From Bin87 sp965261195 (GTDB lineage: Bacteria; Chloroflexota; Dehalococcoidia; Lucifugimonadales; UBA3495), in the NCBI GenBank assembly GCA_965261195.1, contig CBDHDC010000001.1, forward strand, positions 26,704-90,703: DNA of 64,000 nt, given 5' to 3'. Under the pieces are notes generated by a model that was not told the DNA's origin, did no database searches, and saw only the letters and a list, made by a program, of their open reading frames with translations. Below are positions 41,480 to 49,845 of the stretch, piece after piece. The translations under genes and the position numbers were made by a program. Every line of letters begins with the position of its first letter. Position 1 is the stretch's first letter.

Positions 41480-42325
41480 ATGCCGAACATCTACGTTCTG
41501 TACCACGCCGGCTGCAACGACGGCTTCGGAGCCGCCTGGATTGCCCACAAGCACCTGGGCGACGCCCGGGATGGTCGGAGGGTCAGGTACCTGCCCCAGT
41601 CCTACGGGGGCGAACCTCCCCGGATGGGACCGGGCAGCCGCATCTACATCCTGGACTTCTCCTACCCGCTGGAGACGATGCTGGAGCTGCACCGCCGTCA
41701 TGAGAGCGTCATCCTGCTGGACCACCACGAGACGGCCAGGGATGCCCTGGAGGGCCGGGCGCCGGACTGCCACTTCGACCTGGAACGGTCGGGTGCGGCC
41801 ATCGCGTGGGAATACTGGGGATCGGGGTTCAGCACGAATGAGGGAGATCTGCTGACCAGGTACATTGAGGACCGGGACCTGTGGCGCTGGAAGCTGCCGG
41901 ACTCCCGTGAGGTATCGGCGGCGCTGGACTCCCATCCAAGGGACTTCGACACATGGGACCGGCTGGACGTGGAGACCCTGGCCCGGGAGGGCACGGGAAT
42001 TCTGCGGTACATCCGGACGCAGGTCGAGAACCTGGCCGGCATGGCCCAGGAGCAGGAACTGGCCGGATACCGGGTCCCGGTGGTGAACACGTCCCTGCTG
42101 GGGTCGGAGACCTGCGAGGCCCTGCTGGAACGTCACACCGAGGCGGAGTTCGCCGCAACCTACTGGGAACGGGACGGACGGCGGCACTGGAGCCTGCGGA
42201 GCCGGGCTGACGGGGACTTCGACGTATCGCAGGTGGCCCTGAAGCGGGGGGGCGGGGGACATCCCCACGCGGCGGGCTTCACCGAGGAGCCGGGCCGGTG
42301 GGAACCGATGAACCCGGCAGACTGA
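41480..42325 (+). CDS. DHH/DHHA1 family phosphoesterase
   Basis: 281 residues from ATG (MPNIYVLYHAGCNDGFGAAW). DHH motifs: YHAGCNDGFGAAWIAHK (Asp in the DG segment, with Cys before Asn-Asp), IYILDFSYPLETML (Asp), SVILLDHHETARDALEG (the DHH triad) and RYIEDRDLWRW (Asp). The C-terminal DHHA1 signature is RGGGGHPHAAGF. Family members use two metal ions to hydrolyse phosphodiesters such as nanoRNA, pAp or cyclic dinucleotides. On a plasmid-like segment it could act in DNA/RNA degradation or cyclic-nucleotide breakdown; I cannot tell which. Confidence 0.85.
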   Translation: MPNIYVLYHAGCNDGFGAAWIAHKHLGDARDGRRVRYLPQSYGGEPPRMGPGSRIYILDFSYPLETMLELHRRHESVILLDHHETARDALEGRAPDCHFDLERSGAAIAWEYWGSGFSTNEGDLLTRYIEDRDLWRWKLPDSREVSAALDSHPRDFDTWDRLDVETLAREGTGILRYIRTQVENLAGMAQEQELAGYRVPVVNTSLLGSETCEALLERHTEAEFAATYWERDGRRHWSLRSRADGDFDVSQVALKRGGGGHPHAAGFTEEPGRWEPMNPAD

Positions 42326-42550
42326 GAGTTCCAGCCGGCGCTGTCGCGGTTCCCCTGGAACAGTGGTAGCGCGTGGAACAGTCGCAGCGCGCCGGTTGTC
42401 CGCAGACTGGCTGAGATCTACGTGGCATTCGATAAGCATCGGTGAGGCAGCATCGGTGAATCGGAACATTGACAGCCGGCAGGAATAGTTGACGCCAAAC
42501 AAGACGGCTGTAGGCAGGGGCTGAGGTTTTTCCACGCGGCGTCTCAACGG

Positions 42551-42678
42551 TCGTTCACAAAACGCTTGACGCAGTTGTTGGACGCCGACTATTGTTGAAC
42601 GGGGTTGTTGGACACATCGGCGAGCGTGGGGATGGAATTTCTGCGGAGGTGTTCAACAACGCCCGTTTGTTGAACGCC
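42551..42678. promoter_or_regulatory. res-like site: cluster of inverted/direct repeats
   Basis: Six related units: GTTCACAAAACG, GTTGTTGGACG, TTGTTGAACGG, GTTGTTGGACA, GTTCAACAACG and TTTGTTGAACG (42553-42676), in both orientations, right upstream of a resolvase start. This is the layout of a serine-resolvase res site. Confidence 0.6.
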
Positions 42679-42720
42679 TCACCCCCAATGACGCCGGCCT
42701 GGGCCGGCCGGAGGAACCCC

Positions 42721-42885
42721 ATGACCATGCTCCCAGTCACCTACGGCTACGCCCGGGTCAGCAAGGCCGACGACGATGCCAAGAACCTGGACACGCAGCT
42801 GCGCCTGCTGGCCAACCACGGCATACGCGATGACCTGATTTTCACCGACGTGGCCAGCAGCCTCACTATGGCGGTGGACCGGTGA
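42721..42885 (+). pseudogene. Serine resolvase, truncated after about 50 residues
   Basis: MTMLPVTYGYARVSKADDDA, KNLDTQLRLLANHGIRDDLI, FTDVASSLTMAVDR-stop. The YARVS catalytic-serine motif and the DxQ helix of the resolvase/invertase N-terminus are clear. Normally DVASG is followed by the rest of the catalytic domain and an HTH; here the reading ends, so only a fragment remains beside the res-like site. Confidence 0.75.
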
Positions 42886-42954
42886 AGGACCGGGCCTTCA
42901 GTGAAATGCCCAGCGATCTCCATTGGGTCAACGGTATTTCCTGTGTGAACAGTG

Positions 42955-43923
42955 TCAGAGCAATCTCTTGTGACGCCGCACGTTCTGAGCCTTCCATTCC
43001 AGAAGCGGCTGGCCTTGGATGCGTTCCTGCAGCGTCTTATCGGAAGTCAGAATCGTCGCATCGATCTTCCCTTCATCCAGCAGCAGGTCCAGGAATGCTC
43101 GTTCGGCGTCATTGAAAGGCAACAGCGCGGACAGCGCCTCGCGGCATTCGTCCACAAGCATCCCGCCATAGCTGGCTGCTTCGATTCCCTGGATGCCGCC
43201 GGTGCGGAGCGCAGGCAAGAGTTGGCTGGACAGTTCCCTCGGGTCGAAAGCCACGTCTTCGACCGAGACCATGCGCCAGTCCTTCCGGTTCATCGCGCCG
43301 TAGACGACGAAAGCGGTTCGGAGCCTCTCAAAATCGAGGCCTTCTATGGAGAAGATCAGGCGGCTATCGAAGAGGTCCCTGGCCTTTTGGCGTGCCAGAA
43401 GGGCAGTCAACTTTCCCGCCGCGAGCTCGTGAATGTCCACCACAGGGATGCCCGTAGCCCGCCAGCTTCCCAGGGAGTGGGAGTCCATCGTGGTAACCGG
43501 CCACAGTGGTACCCGGTACATGTAGTTGAGGTCTACGTCGATCCCGCCGCTCTGTCCTGAAGCGGTTGCATAGCGCAGTGACCACTTGCCTCCCGCGTGC
43601 TCTTCGGGCATCCGTCTGACCTCGAAGTCCTCACGGCTGAAGACGGCCTGCAGCGCGCCCTCGATCCTGGGGCGCTCCTGCAGCATGGCCTCTCGGTTCT
43701 GAGCGCCCACGTAGTTCAGGTCGATGTCCACCGACAGCCTCGGCACATTGAACACGAAGAGGTTCAATGCGGTCCCGCCCTTGAGGGCGAGCTTTCCGCC
43801 CAACAACGGGTGACTGCGAATGGCCTTTAGCAATCCCAGCAGATGGGCGGCCTTCTCCAGCACGTCCGCCCGGAATCCCGTCGCCCCGGCCTCTGCGGCC
43901 AGACTCTCGGAGGATATTTTCAT
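42955..43923 (-). CDS. abiEii: AbiEii-type nucleotidyltransferase toxin
   Basis: 322 residues from the ATG (MKISSESLAAEAGATGFRAD) that overlaps the AbiEi stop as ATGA and has GGAGGTGA upstream. Nucleotidyltransferase motif KLALKGGTALNLFVFNVPRL then SVDIDLNYVG: the GG/S and DxD parts. Also DIHELAAGKLTALLARQKAR DLFD (the third acidic/Lys motif). AbiEii toxins add nucleotides to tRNA acceptor ends and act in type IV toxin-antitoxin abortive infection. The protein appears full length and intact. It ends just after the resolvase remnant. Confidence 0.88.
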   Translation of the reverse strand: MKISSESLAAEAGATGFRADVLEKAAHLLGLLKAIRSHPLLGGKLALKGGTALNLFVFNVPRLSVDIDLNYVGAQNREAMLQERPRIEGALQAVFSREDFEVRRMPEEHAGGKWSLRYATASGQSGGIDVDLNYMYRVPLWPVTTMDSHSLGSWRATGIPVVDIHELAAGKLTALLARQKARDLFDSRLIFSIEGLDFERLRTAFVVYGAMNRKDWRMVSVEDVAFDPRELSSQLLPALRTGGIQGIEAASYGGMLVDECREALSALLPFNDAERAFLDLLLDEGKIDATILTSDKTLQERIQGQPLLEWKAQNVRRHKRLL

Positions 43924-44735
43924 GTCACCTCCGCCCAGGATCGCTCGGCGACTTCCGTCGGAACCACCAGGTTCCATTCGGCCACCAGGTTCCCCGAGCC
44001 GCGTCTGCTGCGGTCCAGGTAGTGGGGCTGCCGTGGGCGCCGGTCACGGAGCGCCTTGAGATGGCGCTCCTCGACCATCAGGATCTCGCGGTGCTGGTCA
44101 AAGAAGAAGCCCACCTTCGATGCCGTTGTCGCGTTGTCCAGCAGGAGCGCGTACTCCACGGCCTTTTCCAGGTCGAAGTACTCCACCGACTCCAGCGAGC
44201 GCCAGACCTCCTCCCAGCCCCCCGAGTGGTCTGGGCGGTCCAGAACATCCACCAGGGTACGCTCGAGGCTGGCAACCCTGAGCGGCATGCCGGCGCGTTC
44301 CCTGGTCAACACGCCGAAATGCTCCTTGCCGGAGCGGAGAAGCGCCTCCGGGAATCTCGTTCCACGGAAGACATGGGATCGGAACGTCAGCGGCTCCACT
44401 GGGCGCGATGCCAGATAGGTGAGATGTTGCCAGACCGAGTAAGCCCTGCCGTGGAACTCAAGGGCCGTGTGGTGAGACAGGACGGAATCGCGAGTCAGCC
44501 TGGCGGCGACCAGGCAGGGGTCGACCGGATAGGTATCGCAGTCGGTTCCCGGCGGAATGACGGCGAACAGCCCGCGCCGCACCCGGACGAGGCGTCCGGT
44601 CCTGGTGTGGTAGGCCAGCAGAGATTCCTGCGTTCTTGCTCCGGGTGGGCCGTTGGATGAGAGATGCTCAGCCAATTCTTCCCCGGTGAACACCGGATGG
44701 CGGCGGAAGAAGGCATCGTGTTTGATGGCTGGCAT
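43920..44735 (-). CDS. abiEi: AbiEi-type antitoxin
   Basis: 271 residues, MPAIKHDAFFRRHPVFTGEE LAEHL. The N-terminal winged HTH includes ESLLAYHTRTGRLVRVRRGL FAVIPPG; the C-terminal domain contains LTRDSVLSHHTALEFHGRAY, AGMPLRVASLERTLVDVLDR and TTASKVGFFFDQHREILMVE, typical of AbiEi and related transcriptional antitoxins. It represses its own operon and neutralises the AbiEii toxin. Gene order (antitoxin first, overlap of 4 bases) is classic. Probably functional. Confidence 0.88.
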   Translation of the reverse strand: MPAIKHDAFFRRHPVFTGEELAEHLSSNGPPGARTQESLLAYHTRTGRLVRVRRGLFAVIPPGTDCDTYPVDPCLVAARLTRDSVLSHHTALEFHGRAYSVWQHLTYLASRPVEPLTFRSHVFRGTRFPEALLRSGKEHFGVLTRERAGMPLRVASLERTLVDVLDRPDHSGGWEEVWRSLESVEYFDLEKAVEYALLLDNATTASKVGFFFDQHREILMVEERHLKALRDRRPRQPHYLDRSRRGSGNLVAEWNLVVPTEVAERSWAEVT

Positions 44736-44954
44736 TATTGTGCTTCTATCGAGACACCCATGATTATGCTATGGGTATTGGGGGCTCGTGTCATTCGGTG
44801 CAGCCGCTGGCTTGACATACTGGCGTGGAACCCATATCCAACCTACGGGTTGTGCGTATAAATGTCAAGTGGAATGGGCGCAGGCGCTATCGGTGCAGGG
44901 TGGATGTCAAGGGCGGCGAGAAGGTGGACCTCGGTGATGGAACCGGACCGGTGT
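44736..44954. other. Promoter region of the abiE operon
   Basis: About 220 bases upstream of abiEi. Contains several short AT-rich stretches and a TTGTGCG/TTGACAT-like sequence, but no certain operator repeats. Confidence 0.35.
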
Positions 44955-45064
44955 GAATACGTCCAGCGGCGGGAGAACGTCATCTCCGCCGGTAATAGCG
45001 GCATAGGCAAGACTCATGTCGCCCTGGGGTTGGGCCTGCCCGCCTGCCAGGGCGGGCTGGAGTG
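44955..45064 (+). pseudogene. IS21 IstB ATPase remnant
   Basis: EYVQRRENVISAGNSGIGKT then HVALGLGLPACQGGLEW: the Walker A of the IstB helper ATPase (GNSGIGKTH). Both ends are missing. Confidence 0.65.
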
Positions 45065-45166
45065 GACGAGAAACCAGGCATGGAACTTCCGTGCCAACTG
45101 CGCAAAAGAGGAAAACGATCTCAGACACATATACTTTACCCACATCGGACTGGAGGACTATTGATC

Positions 45167-45688
45167 ATGGTATCAGAGCAACCACAACCCTCCGACCTTG
45201 ACAGGTTCCACTTCGCGATTCACGACGGGAAAGCAGACGATTGTCCTGAGTGTAGACACTCGACCGTCCAGGGAGCACACCACGCACCCCTCAAGCAACT
45301 CGACGACCTCGCGATCTTGGCCGAACTGCTGGCAGCCTTTGAACCGGGCTCTGAGGACTACGAGGGGTTTCTGCCGGAGTTGGTTGCCGCAGCGGTGGCC
45401 TACGGGAAAGCGATTGGCGAGTGGAGACAAGTATGGGAGTACGGAGACCATGACTGCAAAGGGAAAGATTGCCTCTAATGTGAATGGAAGCTGGAGCCTC
45501 CGGCATGGGATCCTGTGGAACTGGACTGCACCCTCCACCCCAACTGCACGGTCCACACCATCCAGCCCTGTTGGGTGAGCCAAACCTGGGCCAATGTCCT
45601 CCACTACCTTGCCATGAACGGAGACCAGCCACTACCCGCCCACCTGACAGCACGACACGAACGTAAGCCCTTCAACGGGAATCCCTGA
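45167..45688 (+). CDS. Cys-rich hypothetical protein split by an in-frame TAA
   Basis: From ATG at 45167: MVSEQPQPSDLDRFHFAIHD, GKADDCPECRHSTVQGAHHA, ILAELLAAFEPGSEDYEGFL, EWRQVWEYGDHDCKGKDCL, then TAA at 45476-45478. The same frame continues CEWKLEPPAWDPVELDCTLH, PNCTVHTIQPCWVSQTWANV and LHYLAMNGDQPLPAHLTARH to a stop at 45688. The cysteines on both sides of the TAA (CKGKDC/C... C...C) look like one zinc or disulfide domain, so a nonsense mutation, or readthrough, is likely. Family not recognised. Confidence 0.45.
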
Positions 45689-45949
45689 AGAAGGTCCCGG
45701 CGCTATCGTACGATTCTCCTTTTAAGCTCAACCTGAAGATCATTCGTCCGTCCTGCCAGTAGGGGAGAACGGCCCGGGACGATCCTGGAAGTTTGGGTCT
45801 GCTGCGGGTGCGGCCGGCGAATCTTCCCGAAAGCCTTCGTAGTCGCCACCGGAGGCTGTGGGGCGTGAACAGGCTCCTAAAGGCAGGTGCCGCCGCTGGT
45901 GAGGAGAAAGTTATGCTGAGTATGGACCCGATCAGCTTAACCCCCCGGC
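45689..45949. other. Gap between convergent genes
   Basis: 261 bases between the split gene and the end of the defence operon. No gene recognised. A terminator would be expected here, but no clear hairpin with a T-tract was found. Confidence 0.35.
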
Positions 45950-48900
45950 TCAGCTCAATCTCAACTCCTCGGACACCTCGGACAAGAGGGAGTTGATGGC
46001 GTCTACCACCTCAGGGCCGGGAGGGTTGTCTCCGCTCAACTCGACCCGAACGGTGAACTGTACGGTATTGCCGATCGCGGCAGTGGTGATCCCTGGGATC
46101 TGGTCGGCCAGGTCCTGAATCCCGTGCGCTTCCAGGGTTGCCTCGGCGGTTAGAGTCCCCAACCGCTTCTGAGCGTGAGGCTGTTGACCATTGTCACGAT
46201 TGATCGGCCCCGGTATCTGAATGACCACATGCTGTGCACCCGCGAAGTCGCAGGGCCACGCGCTGCTGTCAGGGGTTGGCTCAATCCATCGCGCCCGAAT
46301 GCCGGAGTCGATGGCCGAACGGACCGTAGACCATGGCAACGTTTTGCCCCTTTTAATTGATAGAGCCGTGCTTATGGCAAGGACGTTGGCCTTACCATCC
46401 TTCCAAGCTTCCGGGATCGATTCCGCGATCAACTCTTGCACGGCAACAGGGCCGGGTGGAACACATAGGGTCGCCGATGGGCCAAGGACTCCGTCGGGGA
46501 CAGGCTCCTCGAAGATCGAAGCAGGGCCGTTAATCAGCCAGACCAACCCGTTCTGCACGGCCTCTGCAACTGCCGCCTCGACCGCCGCGGCCTCGCATTT
46601 GGGGATGAAAAGGGTGTCCTCATATCCATCCCTTGGCACCGTCACCGAGTGGCCTCCGGCAAAGTAGCCGGTCACATCCTGAAGCGCGACCTCATCCGAT
46701 GTCCAAATCCCTGGAAGTTGCTGGTAACGCAGCAGAGCAGGCTCAATCCCGCTGAGAGTCGCGGACTCGGGGAGAAACACTTCGAGAGCCGGATCGTTCA
46801 GGGCATTTTCATCAATCCCAGCGCGCCAAAACGTCTTGACCGTTCGGTCCGGCCGCATCAACTGGGCCACCCAGATACCGTCCCGGACCCCTTGAACCAC
46901 GGTATCCATTATCCCTTCGGGGTTCAGCATCTTGGGCAGCTTGGGAAACTGGGCGAAGGCGCCGACCAGGTCCTTGACCCGGCGAGAGCCTTCCCCTTGC
47001 CGCCACAGGTCGTAGGGTCCGCCGGGCAGCATCGCCTCCGAGCTAATCGCCGTTTCCTGTATCCTGGACCGCCGGTCGGCCTTGATGGTGATGAACAGGG
47101 GATCACCGCTGACCGCCACCCTGAAGGCCTGAATGTCGTTGCTTTCGTTTACGGTGACCACAATGGAGTAGGCTTGCCGGATGGCCTCCGGAATGCGTCT
47201 CCTGGCCGCTTCGGTTTCACTGGCCAGCATCTGCTCGCGGATGGGGTCAACCGGCTGGCTTTTGAGAAGCTCACGAACCTCTTCCCAACCCAAGTACTCT
47301 CGGACCCGATTTCTAACTAAATCGAGTCCATCCCGGGATGGAACCGACAGTACGATGGCGTTGCGGTTTACCCGGGGACGGTCCGCGGCGGTGGTGTCAT
47401 TGATGTAGCGCCTCGCTTCGGGACTTGGCTTGCCGGATTCAGACGCCGCTTTTGGCCCCAGGACGGCGTAGTGGAACTCACCGTCGTCGGAGATGTCCCG
47501 GGGCCGGTCCGGGAGGTTGTGCACCCTTGCTCCCACAGCCGCCGCTCCGGCAGTCAGAAATCGCTGCTTCCCGATATGGTCGGTTACCTGTGCTTCGACG
47601 CGGTTGGCCGGTACGCGGTTCAAGCAGGCGTCGTCGTGCATCTGACGCAGGTTGGGGCGATTGCCCAACCGCCAAGCCTTGGGCAACTGCCTCGCCCCAT
47701 CCGGGCCAACTTCTGCGGTGCCCACTTCCACTTCGTCCAGAAACCAGGACAACTCGGTCCAGCGGAGCAACGCCTTCTCCAGCTCAATCTTGTCCGGGTT
47801 CGTTGCTCCAATTAGCACGGTCAACTCGTGGGTGAGGACTTTCTGGCCGATGGGTTGCGAACTCAGGAACACGGAGACTACGGCCTGCTCCATTTCCCGT
47901 TGTCGAAGCCCGGTGGATTCAGCCTGGATGGCGCGGGCCTTGGCCAACTCGCCCTCCAGGATGGGCCGCCATTCCTGGTGACTTCCGGTGCCGGTGTCGA
48001 TGCTGGCCAGGGATGCCAGTTCACCGGCGGACTCCGCCAGGTCTACCGCACCCGGCTGGTTCAAGAACACGTTCGGCCCGATTAGCGGGCTGGAGTCCCA
48101 TTTTTCGGCGTCTCGAAGAGCGATGGCGAAGGTGCGCAGAATGCCACGGGTCCGCTGAAATCCGTCAAGTTGGGTCCACCGGGTGTAAAAAACCTCGGTA
48201 AGATCAGGGTGAAAGGGATAACTGCCCAGGTAGCGATCTTCAGCCGATGGGCGCTCCTTCTGAGTCTGTTCATCCAGTGCGGCAATGTTGCCGACGACCG
48301 AAGTCACATGCGGCCGGAAGGCGCCGGGATCGCGAATCGATTCCGGCTTGAAGAAGCGGCGCCGCAGGACTTCCGATACGTCCTCCTTGCTGACCGGGTT
48401 GACGGTTGGCTCTATCTGTCTGCCGAACACATCGGACACATCGCTGAGAAGCTCCCGGCCCAAGTCGTCGTTCTTCCGGGGGTCGGAGGCTAGAAGCGAG
48501 GCCACCATGGCGCACCGGTCCACCTTGACCACCGCCTGGGTGAGGTACTGGAAGAAGTTCACCAAGTGTATGCGGGAGGATGGGTCGATCTCGGCCTTGC
48601 CGCGGAGATACATGAGCACTTCGTCCAGAAGCACCAGGGTCGAAAGCCCTTCCTCCTGGGGCTTGGACAGCAGTTCCACCATCTGCGGTTCCGCCGGCGG
48701 CGTTTCCCGTTCCTCGTCCCTGCCCTCGGCGTGGATTAGTCTCAGGCCATCCGCTCCGGCTATCTGGAAGGCCAGCACGCTCCATGGATGCTTGAGCATC
48801 CTGAGCGCGCCATCCGGTCCGGGGGTATCTATACCCTTCTCCATGTCGATCTTGTCGAAGCACAGCGCCGCCACCCGGGCCCTGGGGGGCTGAAACCCGA

Positions 48901-49267
48901 TGTGGGCCTTGAACTCCTGGATGGCGGGCAAGTCGGGCAGGCCGTCCGGGTCATGCGCCAGGTGCCGGAGGGTGATCAGCGTGTGGGTCTTGCCGCCGCC
49001 GTAGTTAACCAAGAGCTTCCGGTAGGCCTTGTCGCTCCGCCCCGCCAGGCGCAGGCAGACGTCCTTGACCAGATCTCGCAGGTTGTACGTGGGATAGGTG
49101 AGGGCGAAGAACTCGGCGGGGTTTTCGTAGACCGGCCGCTGGCCCTTCTGTATCACTACGTCATACAGGTCGGCGGCGAATATGGACAGCGAGAGCTCGC
49201 CGGTCTTCAGGTCGTCCCGCAGTTCTACTGCCTCATGCCAGGGCTTCAATGCCGCTTTCTGTGCCAT
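45950..49267 (-). CDS. DUF499 P-loop ATPase, last gene of the defence operon
   Basis: 1105 residues; ATG after GCGAGGTCATC, 11 bases downstream of the previous stop. Walker A is the DUF499-type LLVNYGGGKTHTLITL (GGGKTH at 90-95) and Walker B LVLLDEVLMYLRG (213-216). Further typical regions: FDKIDMEKGIDTPG, ASLLASDPRKNDDLGRELLS, YPFHPDLTEVFYTRWTQL and RTRGILRTFAIALRDAEKWD, which recall AAA+ regulatory lids. The C-terminal half is large and of unknown fold. DUF499 proteins are known from defence islands next to DUF1156 methylases; they are thought to be the motor or sensor ATPase. No truncation seen. Confidence 0.85.
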   Translation of the reverse strand: MAQKAALKPWHEAVELRDDLKTGELSLSIFAADLYDVVIQKGQRPVYENPAEFFALTYPTYNLRDLVKDVCLRLAGRSDKAYRKLLVNYGGGKTHTLITLRHLAHDPDGLPDLPAIQEFKAHIGFQPPRARVAALCFDKIDMEKGIDTPGPDGALRMLKHPWSVLAFQIAGADGLRLIHAEGRDEERETPPAEPQMVELLSKPQEEGLSTLVLLDEVLMYLRGKAEIDPSSRIHLVNFFQYLTQAVVKVDRCAMVASLLASDPRKNDDLGRELLSDVSDVFGRQIEPTVNPVSKEDVSEVLRRRFFKPESIRDPGAFRPHVTSVVGNIAALDEQTQKERPSAEDRYLGSYPFHPDLTEVFYTRWTQLDGFQRTRGILRTFAIALRDAEKWDSSPLIGPNVFLNQPGAVDLAESAGELASLASIDTGTGSHQEWRPILEGELAKARAIQAESTGLRQREMEQAVVSVFLSSQPIGQKVLTHELTVLIGATNPDKIELEKALLRWTELSWFLDEVEVGTAEVGPDGARQLPKAWRLGNRPNLRQMHDDACLNRVPANRVEAQVTDHIGKQRFLTAGAAAVGARVHNLPDRPRDISDDGEFHYAVLGPKAASESGKPSPEARRYINDTTAADRPRVNRNAIVLSVPSRDGLDLVRNRVREYLGWEEVRELLKSQPVDPIREQMLASETEAARRRIPEAIRQAYSIVVTVNESNDIQAFRVAVSGDPLFITIKADRRSRIQETAISSEAMLPGGPYDLWRQGEGSRRVKDLVGAFAQFPKLPKMLNPEGIMDTVVQGVRDGIWVAQLMRPDRTVKTFWRAGIDENALNDPALEVFLPESATLSGIEPALLRYQQLPGIWTSDEVALQDVTGYFAGGHSVTVPRDGYEDTLFIPKCEAAAVEAAVAEAVQNGLVWLINGPASIFEEPVPDGVLGPSATLCVPPGPVAVQELIAESIPEAWKDGKANVLAISTALSIKRGKTLPWSTVRSAIDSGIRARWIEPTPDSSAWPCDFAGAQHVVIQIPGPINRDNGQQPHAQKRLGTLTAEATLEAHGIQDLADQIPGITTAAIGNTVQFTVRVELSGDNPPGPEVVDAINSLLSEVSEELRLS

Positions 49268-49278
49268 GATGACCTCGC

Positions 49279-49845
49279 TTATGTTGCCCGAACGGCAGTC
49301 GCCAGCCGCCGGGCTAGGGAATCAAAGTCCTCGGGACATTTTTGACGGATGGCGCGAATCCTCCGGGATGCCTCTGCTCCCAGGGCCTGCCGCCCGCCTC
49401 CAGTGGCGCCGGCCAGGCCGCGTCGGACGGCCAACGGCTCAAAATATCGTTCCTTAACATCGACCTCTGCACGAACGTCCGCCCACCGCCAGTCGCCGGG
49501 TAGGTCCAATCCAGCCAGCACCCAAGTCTCTATCTCTTCCCAGGCATTCTCGGCGAAGAATGCCGCTCCGAACAGCGATTCAAGCTCATCGAGTCTTTGG
49601 CGCCGCCCAGCGCTGCCATCCCGGTCAACGCACAGAATGAAGATGTCGGTCATTCCCCTTTGGCCGTTGACAATTTCTGCAAGTTGGGCGGTCTTGAGAG
49701 CTTCCCCAACGCCGCCGAGCAATGGGTCCCGACAGACCTCAACCCGCGGGTTAGGGGCTCCGAGGTGCTTGAATAGCCGGGAAACCAGTGGTTTGAGGAT
49801 GTATTGGTCGTTGCGGAAGTCCTCGGGGATGACCAATATGTTCAT
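49279..49845 (-). CDS. TOPRIM-like small protein (DUF4276-like) paired with the AAA ATPase
   Basis: 188 residues starting MNILVIPEDFRNDQYILKPL. The strand with IPED near the start and the later strand ending TDIFILCVDRDGSAGRRQRL give the E...DxD arrangement of TOPRIM folds, as in OLD-family nucleases, topoisomerases and the small DUF4276-type proteins. Also FFAENAWEEIETWVLAGLDL. The ATG overlaps the AAA stop by 4 bases. I infer a metal-dependent nuclease or nuclease-like partner of the preceding ATPase, as the two halves of OLD are sometimes split. Confidence 0.65.
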   Translation of the reverse strand: MNILVIPEDFRNDQYILKPLVSRLFKHLGAPNPRVEVCRDPLLGGVGEALKTAQLAEIVNGQRGMTDIFILCVDRDGSAGRRQRLDELESLFGAAFFAENAWEEIETWVLAGLDLPGDWRWADVRAEVDVKERYFEPLAVRRGLAGATGGGRQALGAEASRRIRAIRQKCPEDFDSLARRLATAVRAT

